Origin: JBAUHN01 sp049680295
Lineage (GTDB): Bacteria; Pseudomonadota; Alphaproteobacteria; Rhodobacterales; Rhodobacteraceae
Assembly: GCA_049680295.1 (NCBI GenBank)
Contig: JBAUHN010000230.1
Location: 1 to 9,063, forward strand
Direction of reading: 5' to 3'
Length of the DNA: 9,063 nucleotides
Shown here in pieces: positions 6,442 to 9,063 of the stretch (its first letter is position 1; each line of letters starts with the position of its first letter). The position numbers were made by a program, and so were the translations under genes. Under the pieces are notes generated by a model, which was not told the DNA's origin, searched no databases, and saw only the letters and a list, made by a program, of their open reading frames with translations.

Positions 6442-7716
6442 TTAGCCGTTTTGCTGTAAAACTACGCCTGCGAGGTACAGAGATCCGCAAATCAAAACCC
6501 GTGCCATCGGGTCTTTGGAAAGGATTTTGCCCAAAGCGTCGCTTACATCATCTGCGACATGCGCCATAATACCGACCTTTTGGGCAGCATCTGCCGTGGC
6601 TTGCGATGGCAGGGTATTTGCCTCACCGGGAATCGAGACCGCTGTCAGGCTTTCTACCTGATCGGCCATTGGCGCCAGGTAGCCTGTCACGTCTTTGGTG
6701 TTCAGCATTCCGCAGATCAGATGGGTGGGACGTTTCGGCAGGCTGGACAAATGCTGCGCCAGCGCCTGACCTGCTGCGGGATTGTGCCCGCCGTCCAGCC
6801 ACACTTCGGCGCGACCGGCCTGTGTGACCAACGGACCGGACTTTAACCGTTGCATCCTTGCAGGCCATTCAGCCTTGGTGACCGCTGCTTCGCAGCTTTG
6901 GGTGTCGATGCCAAGGTGGCGCAGTGCCGCCAGTGCAGCACCCGCATTGAGAATTTGGTGGCCTCCGGGCAGGTTCGGGCGCGGCAGGTCCAGCAGGCCA
7001 GTGTCGTCCTGAAAGCTTATCCGGTCACGATCAGGGCCTACGTGCCAGTGTTGGCCGTAAGCCAGCAGCGGGGCGGCCTGGCGCGTGGCCATCTGTTCGA
7101 TGACATCAAGGGCCGCATCTTCCTGCGGGCCGACAATGCACGGTACGCCGCGTTTAATGATCCCGGCCTTTTCCGCCGCAATCTCGGGCAGGGTTTCGCC
7201 TAAGTATTGTTGGTGGTCCACCGACACCGGTGTGATGATTGTCAGCGCGGGTCTGGCCACAATATTGGTGGCATCGAGCCGCCCGCCCAATCCGACCTCA
7301 AGCAATGTGTAATCTGCACGCGTCCGTGCAAAAGCAACGATTGCAGCGCATGTGGTGATCTCAAAATAGGTGATCACCTCACCGGAATTCGCGGCATAGC
7401 ATTCATCCAGAATTTCGGTCAGGGCAGCTTCGCTGATCAGATCACCCGCAACCCGGATACGTTCATGGAACCGCGCCAGATGTGGCGAAGTATAGGCGTG
7501 AACCTTGTGGCCTGCGGCCTCAAGCCCGGCGCGGATCATCGCCTGGGTCGATCCCTTGCCGTTGGTGCCTGCGATGTGGATCACCGGTGGCAGATCATTT
7601 TGCGGATTGCCCAAAGCATCCAGCAAGCGCCAAACCCGGTCCAGTGTCAGATCAATAATCTTGGGATGCAGGGCCATCATCCGCTGCAAGATGACATCCG
7701 ATGACGTGGTGCTCAT
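6442..7716 (-). CDS. folC: Bifunctional dihydrofolate synthase / folylpolyglutamate synthase
   Basis: FolC is a cytoplasmic Mur-ligase-type enzyme that joins glutamate to dihydropteroate to make dihydrofolate, and then adds further glutamates to folates. The 424-residue length is normal. The P-loop Gly-Thr-Asn-Gly-Lys-Gly-Ser is at 50-56, followed by Tyr-Thr-Ser-Pro-His-Leu (75-80). Also visible are Glu-Val-Gly-Leu-Gly-Gly-Arg-Leu-Asp-Ala-Thr-Asn (140-151), Val-Asp-His (166-168) and Glu-Lys-Ala-Gly-Ile (182-186), whose Lys183 is the position carbamylated in characterised members. The C-terminal domain carries Trp-Pro-Ala-Arg-Met-Gln (284-289), Asp-Gly-Gly-His-Asn-Pro (308-313) and Cys-Gly-Ser-Leu-Tyr-Leu-Ala-Gly (410-417). 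The start codon overlaps the accD stop (ATGA, 7716-7713 on the - strand), so translation is probably coupled. The accD-folC order is common in proteobacteria. Confidence 0.96.
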   Translation of the reverse strand: MSTTSSDVILQRMMALHPKIIDLTLDRVWRLLDALGNPQNDLPPVIHIAGTNGKGSTQAMIRAGLEAAGHKVHAYTSPHLARFHERIRVAGDLISEAALTEILDECYAANSGEVITYFEITTCAAIVAFARTRADYTLLEVGLGGRLDATNIVARPALTIITPVSVDHQQYLGETLPEIAAEKAGIIKRGVPCIVGPQEDAALDVIEQMATRQAAPLLAYGQHWHVGPDRDRISFQDDTGLLDLPRPNLPGGHQILNAGAALAALRHLGIDTQSCEAAVTKAEWPARMQRLKSGPLVTQAGRAEVWLDGGHNPAAGQALAQHLSSLPKRPTHLICGMLNTKDVTGYLAPMADQVESLTAVSIPGEANTLPSQATADAAQKVGIMAHVADDVSDALGKILSKDPMARVLICGSLYLAGVVLQQNG

Positions 7717-8666
7717 TTCTTGGCGGCGTCCGGCTTATCTGATTTCGACGCCGGGGGCGTGGGGATCAGCACGGTTTCGTCAGGGTCAGGTGCGGGCAAA
7801 TCGCCCATGACAGCAGGCGGCATCCCCAGCAACATCCGGGTTATACTGATCAATTCATCGCGCATCTTTGTGCGCGATGTCACCCGGTCCAGCATGCCAT
7901 GGTCCAGCAGATATTCTGCGCGCTGAAACCCTTCGGGCAGTTTTTCGCGTATGGTTTGTTCAATGACACGTGGTCCAGCAAAACAGATCAGCGCATTGGG
8001 TTCTGAGATGTGGATGTCACCCAGCATCGCATAACTGGCGGTCACGCCCCCGGTTGTCGGATGGGTCAGCACCACAATATAGGGCAGACCGGCCTCTTTA
8101 AGCATTTGAATGGCGACCGTGGTGCGCGGCATTTGCATCAGGGACAAGATGCCTTCTTGCATGCGCGCGCCGCCTGCGGCCGAAAACAAGATCAGCGGGC
8201 GTTTCAATTTGACCGCTTCTTCGGCGGCCGCGATGATGGCGTTGCCGACATACATGCCCATTGAGCCCGCCATAAACGAAAAATCCTGCGCTGCGGCTAC
8301 AATCGGTGTGCGCCCGATCTCGCCGGCGGCGACCAGCATGGCTTCGGCCTCGCCGGTTTGTTTTTGGGCGGCTTTCATGCGGTCGGGATATTTCTTTTGA
8401 TCGCGGAACATCAACGGATCGGCCCTTGGCGCCGGAACTTTGACTTCGGTAAAGATGCCGCCGTCAAAAAGGGCCGTAAACCGGTCGCGCGGCGTGATGT
8501 GCATGTGGTGCTGGCAACTGGTGCAGACGTTCAAATTATCCGACACTTCGCGGTGGAACAACATGGTTCCGCATTCAGGGCATTTGGTCCACAGATTATC
8601 CGGCGTCTCGCGGCGCGAGAAAATCGAATTGATACGTGGCCGGACGTAGTTTGTGATCCAGTTCAT
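7713..8666 (-). CDS. accD: Acetyl-CoA carboxylase carboxyltransferase subunit beta
   Basis: AccD pairs with AccA to move the carboxyl group from biotin on AccB to acetyl-CoA, giving malonyl-CoA for fatty acid synthesis in the cytoplasm. The 317-residue protein has the N-terminal four-cysteine zinc ribbon (Cys29, Cys32, Cys48, Cys51), then the crotonase-fold carboxyltransferase domain. Oxyanion-type glycines are visible in Ser-Ala-Ala-Gly-Gly-Ala-Arg-Met-Gln-Glu-Gly (162-172) and Thr-Thr-Gly-Gly-Val-Thr-Ala-Ser (204-211). About 28 residues at the C-terminus form a Pro/Asp/Lys-rich tail that is probably disordered. An AAAGGGG (8680-8674) lies 7 bases before the ATG and supports the start. The 61-base gap to the CPBP gene may hold a promoter but no strong one is visible. 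accA is not in the window, as is usual. Confidence 0.97.
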   Translation of the reverse strand: MNWITNYVRPRINSIFSRRETPDNLWTKCPECGTMLFHREVSDNLNVCTSCQHHMHITPRDRFTALFDGGIFTEVKVPAPRADPLMFRDQKKYPDRMKAAQKQTGEAEAMLVAAGEIGRTPIVAAAQDFSFMAGSMGMYVGNAIIAAAEEAVKLKRPLILFSAAGGARMQEGILSLMQMPRTTVAIQMLKEAGLPYIVVLTHPTTGGVTASYAMLGDIHISEPNALICFAGPRVIEQTIREKLPEGFQRAEYLLDHGMLDRVTSRTKMRDELISITRMLLGMPPAVMGDLPAPDPDETVLIPTPPASKSDKPDAAKK

Positions 8667-8673
8667 TTCAGTG

Positions 8674-8680
8674 CCCCTTT
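8674..8680 (-). promoter_or_regulatory. accD ribosome binding site
   Basis: AAAGGGG on the - strand, 7 bases before the accD ATG, is the strongest Shine-Dalgarno-like sequence on this strand of the window. It supports the start at 8666, after which the protein begins like other alphaproteobacterial AccD proteins. Confidence 0.55.
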
Positions 8681-8727
8681 GGCCGAATTTGCCCTAGGTA
8701 GATAATCGCCCGTCAACAAAAGTGCAA

Positions 8728-9063
8728 TCAACGGCGCAAGGCGACACGGGCAGTCAGCCAACTGACCAGCATCAACGCGAAATCGACCGGCAACCATGCG
8801 CGCAGCTGATCCGCATCATTCATTGAAAAGGGGCTGAGGTAAAGCGCCAGACCGGAAAGGTCGTCTGGCAGCGACACAATCAGAATGGCGGAAACGTTGT
8901 TGACAAAATGCACTGCGATCGACGGCCCCAGCGTGCCTGCCCGTGCGGTAAGGTCGGCCATCAGAATGCCATAGACCGTTGCCCAAATCGCTATGATCGC
9001 AGCATTATCACCTGCAACTCCGGGCAAATAGTGGCCAAGCCCAAACAGCACAGAGGGCAGCAC
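8728..9063 (-). CDS. CPBP family intramembrane metalloprotease, C-terminal part only
   Basis: This is the C-terminal 111 residues of a multi-pass membrane protein of the CPBP (CAAX protease and bacteriocin-processing, formerly Abi) family. The frame is open to the window edge, and the GTG at the very end is probably an internal valine. Two family motifs are visible: Phe-Gly-Leu-Gly-His (bases about 9045-9031), the FxxxH motif, and Val-His-Phe-Val-Asn-Asn near the middle of the fragment, the HxxxN-type motif. The Glu-Glu-containing first motif would lie beyond the edge. The last helix ends in a short basic tail. Family members cleave prenylated or other membrane-associated peptides in some systems; the substrate here is unknown. 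The stop lies 61 bases before accD, in the same direction. Confidence 0.75.
   Translation of the reverse strand: MLPSVLFGLGHYLPGVAGDNAAIIAIWATVYGILMADLTARAGTLGPSIAVHFVNNVSAILIVSLPDDLSGLALYLSPFSMNDADQLRAWLPVDFALMLVSWLTARVALRR

Noticed and set aside
6296..6490. N-terminal extension of the LysM protein up to the in-frame start at 6490
   Set aside because: The extra 65 residues would overlap the end of folC by 49 bases, look compositionally random (Arg- and Cys-rich), and would place the membrane anchor internally. The start at 6295 has a nearby G-rich site.
8699..8727. TTGCAC-17-TATCTA on the - strand as an accD promoter
   Set aside because: The spacing is ideal but each box matches only three consensus bases, which is near chance level.

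Overview
The window reads as ordinary core chromosome from an alphaproteobacterium, most likely a marine Rhodobacteraceae (Roseobacter-group) species. This rests on the moderately GC-rich coding style, the protein sequences, and the accD-folC pair on one strand and zapE on the other. No tRNA, rRNA, transposase, phage gene, CRISPR array or resistance cassette was seen. No stretch longer than about 150 bases lacks a gene.

Left part, + strand (1-5513): the 3' end of an AEC-family transporter gene is followed, after a 92-base gap, by five tightly packed genes. They are S-formylglutathione hydrolase (fghA), a YaiI/DUF188 protein, a YihX-like HAD phosphatase, an ornithine cyclodeaminase/mu-crystallin-family protein and a membrane-anchored alpha/beta hydrolase. 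Each of the four junctions is an ATGA overlap in which the stop of one gene shares bases with the start of the next, so they are almost certainly one translationally coupled transcript. An 87-base gap with a 10-bp direct repeat separates this block from zapE, the AFG1-type ATPase linked to cell division, which may be read from the same transcript.

Right part, - strand (5534-9063, reading right to left): the end of a CPBP-family membrane protease gene, then accD (acetyl-CoA carboxylase carboxyltransferase beta subunit), folC (dihydrofolate/folylpolyglutamate synthase; ATGA overlap with accD) and, after 146 bases, a membrane-anchored LysM protein. The last gap holds a plausible sigma70-type promoter whose -10 box lies inside an 8-bp perfect inverted repeat. 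zapE and the LysM gene converge with only 20 bases between their stops.

Functionally, fghA points to glutathione-dependent formaldehyde detoxification, accD to fatty acid synthesis, folC to folate metabolism, and zapE and the LysM protein to division and cell envelope. The four genes downstream of fghA have no obvious common pathway. The clearest open questions are why they are so tightly coupled and what the divergent cyclodeaminase-like protein does. Nothing here makes a strong case for a wholly new system.
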